A stretch of DNA of 34,798 nt, from positions 61,164 to 95,961 of the forward strand of contig PLIM01000063.1 in assembly GCA_003139355.1 (NCBI GenBank). Direction: 5' to 3'. The notes beneath the pieces were generated by a model. The model saw only the letters and a list, made by a program, of their open reading frames with translations. It made no database searches and was not told where the DNA came from. Below, one piece after another: positions 34,192-34,798 of the stretch (positions are counted from its first letter, which is position 1; each line of letters opens with the position of its first letter). The position numbers and the translations under genes were made by a program. The stretch is from Acidimicrobiaceae bacterium (GTDB lineage Bacteria; Actinomycetota; Acidimicrobiia; Acidimicrobiales; Bog-793).

Positions 34192-34197
34192 TATAGT
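34192..34197 (+). promoter_or_regulatory. Candidate -10 element of the DUF4193 gene
   Basis: TATAGT, the best -10 match in this part of the window, gives a leader of about 70 nt ending in the AAGGA ribosome site. No good -35 was found at 16-18 bp. The remaining bases of 33942-34273 hold nothing else I can name. Confidence 0.5.
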
Positions 34198-34273
34198 CCA
34201 TCCCGCCGCGACCTCGGCACCACCAGTCACCGGGGCAGCGCGGGCCCGAGCTTTGAGGACTTGAAGGACGTTG

Positions 34274-34762
34274 ATGCGCAAGGACACCAAGGAAACGGCG
34301 GACCTGGAAGAGCCCATCGAGGTGGACGATCTCGAGGTTCCCGACGCGGACGATGAGGACCTCGAGGATCTGGCAGAGGCAGATCTGCTGGAAGACGACG
34401 AGGAGCTCGGTGAGGTCGCGCTCGTCGACGATGACGACGATGACGACGAGGTCGCTGGCCCGACCGACCTGGTCGTCGACGCGGAGACCGTGCCGATCGA
34501 GACCGAGGACGACGATGATGATGAGCTCGACGACGATGACGTCGAAGCCAGCCTCGATGTGATCTTGAAGGAGCGACTTGTCGTTGTCGACGACGAGGAG
34601 GACGAAGAGGAGGAGGCCCCCGATTCCGAGGATCGCGGCGAGGGCTCTCTTCGGGTGCTGCCCAAACAGCCAGGAGAGTTCGTCTGCCGGTCCTGTTTCC
34701 TTGTGAAGAGCCAGACACAACTGGCGGACAAGAAGCGCCTTCTTTGTCGAGACTGCGTGTGA
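34274..34762 (+). CDS. DUF4193-family acidic protein with C-terminal zinc-ribbon-like cysteines
   Basis: 162 residues. The first ~120 are extremely acidic, with several Asp/Glu runs, and are probably disordered. The last ~30 form a compact motif with C-R-S-C and C-R-D-C (EFVCRSCFLVKSQTQL and LLCRDCV), a four-Cys set likely to bind zinc. This pattern is that of the DUF4193 family, widespread in Actinobacteria and of unknown function. GAAGGA lies 5-6 nt before ATG 34274; a TTG directly upstream is less likely. Has a promoter-like TATAGT and a ~70-nt leader. The 36 bases after the stop show nothing. Confidence 0.9.
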   Translation: MRKDTKETADLEEPIEVDDLEVPDADDEDLEDLAEADLLEDDEELGEVALVDDDDDDDEVAGPTDLVVDAETVPIETEDDDDDELDDDDVEASLDVILKERLVVVDDEEDEEEEAPDSEDRGEGSLRVLPKQPGEFVCRSCFLVKSQTQLADKKRLLCRDCV

Positions 34763-34798
34763 GCAGGGTGCGGTGGGCCTCGCTAGGAGGCTGCTGAA

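Noticed and set aside
33900-34196. 98-codon plus-strand ORF (TTG start) in the region before the DUF4193 gene
   Set aside because: Rare start, no ribosome site, Arg/Gly/Ser composition without pattern; the region reads better as noncoding.
33928-34731. Minus-strand ORFs opposite the DUF4193 gene rich in Ser or Arg
   Set aside because: The Ser and hydrophobic runs are simply the antisense of Asp/Glu codon runs.
1-34798. CRISPR arrays, insertion sequences, prophage genes, tRNA or rRNA genes
   Set aside because: No regularly spaced repeats, transposase or integrase motifs, terminal repeats or recognisable tRNA/rRNA sequences were found by reading both strands.

Overview
The window is high-GC (roughly two-thirds G+C by eye), densely coded actinobacterial chromosome. 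A complete Pup-proteasome locus (mpa, dop, pup, prcB, prcA, pafA), an FbiC-type coenzyme F420 synthase, a DUF4193 protein and the order tatA-tatC-helY all point to Actinobacteria. The missing pafBC, the Pup ending in GGE and the unusual ThyX-like protein suggest a lineage away from Mycobacterium/Streptomyces, possibly Acidimicrobiia; that placement is inference. No mobile element, CRISPR array, rRNA or tRNA was seen.

Layout. 1-2673 (+): the 3' end of gltB and all of gltD (glutamate synthase). 2728-5565 (-): a GAF-PAS-GAF-GGDEF-EAL cyclic-di-GMP protein. 5797-6227 (+): two small overlapping unknown ORFs. 6232-17365 (-): an eight-gene block tkt-tal-pgi-gnd-zwf-pgl-fbiC-LOG, nearly all joined by 4-bp overlaps or gaps of 10 bp or less. 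It covers the oxidative and non-oxidative pentose phosphate pathway, with F420 synthesis and a nucleotide-binding LOG protein at the end. 17536-19478 (+): a TetR regulator with its operator, then three small membrane/basic proteins leading into trmI (19475-20287). 20357-20593 (-): a ferredoxin divergent from the proteasome operon. 20799-26007 (+): mpa, dop, pup, prcB, prcA. 26086-26469 (-): a DUF2007-like protein divergent from pafA. 26496-33878 (+): pafA, lepB, tatA/B, tatC, helY and a double-length ThyX-like protein. 33879-34273: a noncoding stretch with promoter-like and foldable sequence. 34274-34762 (+): a DUF4193 acidic protein.

How the parts work together. Pup is attached to proteins by PafA and removed by Dop. 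Mpa unfolds the tagged proteins into the PrcAB 20S core. The pentose phosphate block is organised for coordinated translation and supplies reducing power and pentoses; fbiC in the same transcript suggests a link to F420 redox metabolism. LepB and Tat proteins form a protein-export segment. Many genes lack a Shine-Dalgarno sequence and instead have a TANNNT hexamer 6-9 nt before the start codon, which suggests leaderless mRNAs. This pattern also decided several start codons.

The most interesting items are: the tandem ThyX-like protein, whose two halves carry complementary remnants of the ThyX signature; the back-to-back -10 elements sharing one TA between the DUF2007 gene and pafA; the perfect palindromes at mpa and tetR; and fbiC embedded in the pentose phosphate operon.
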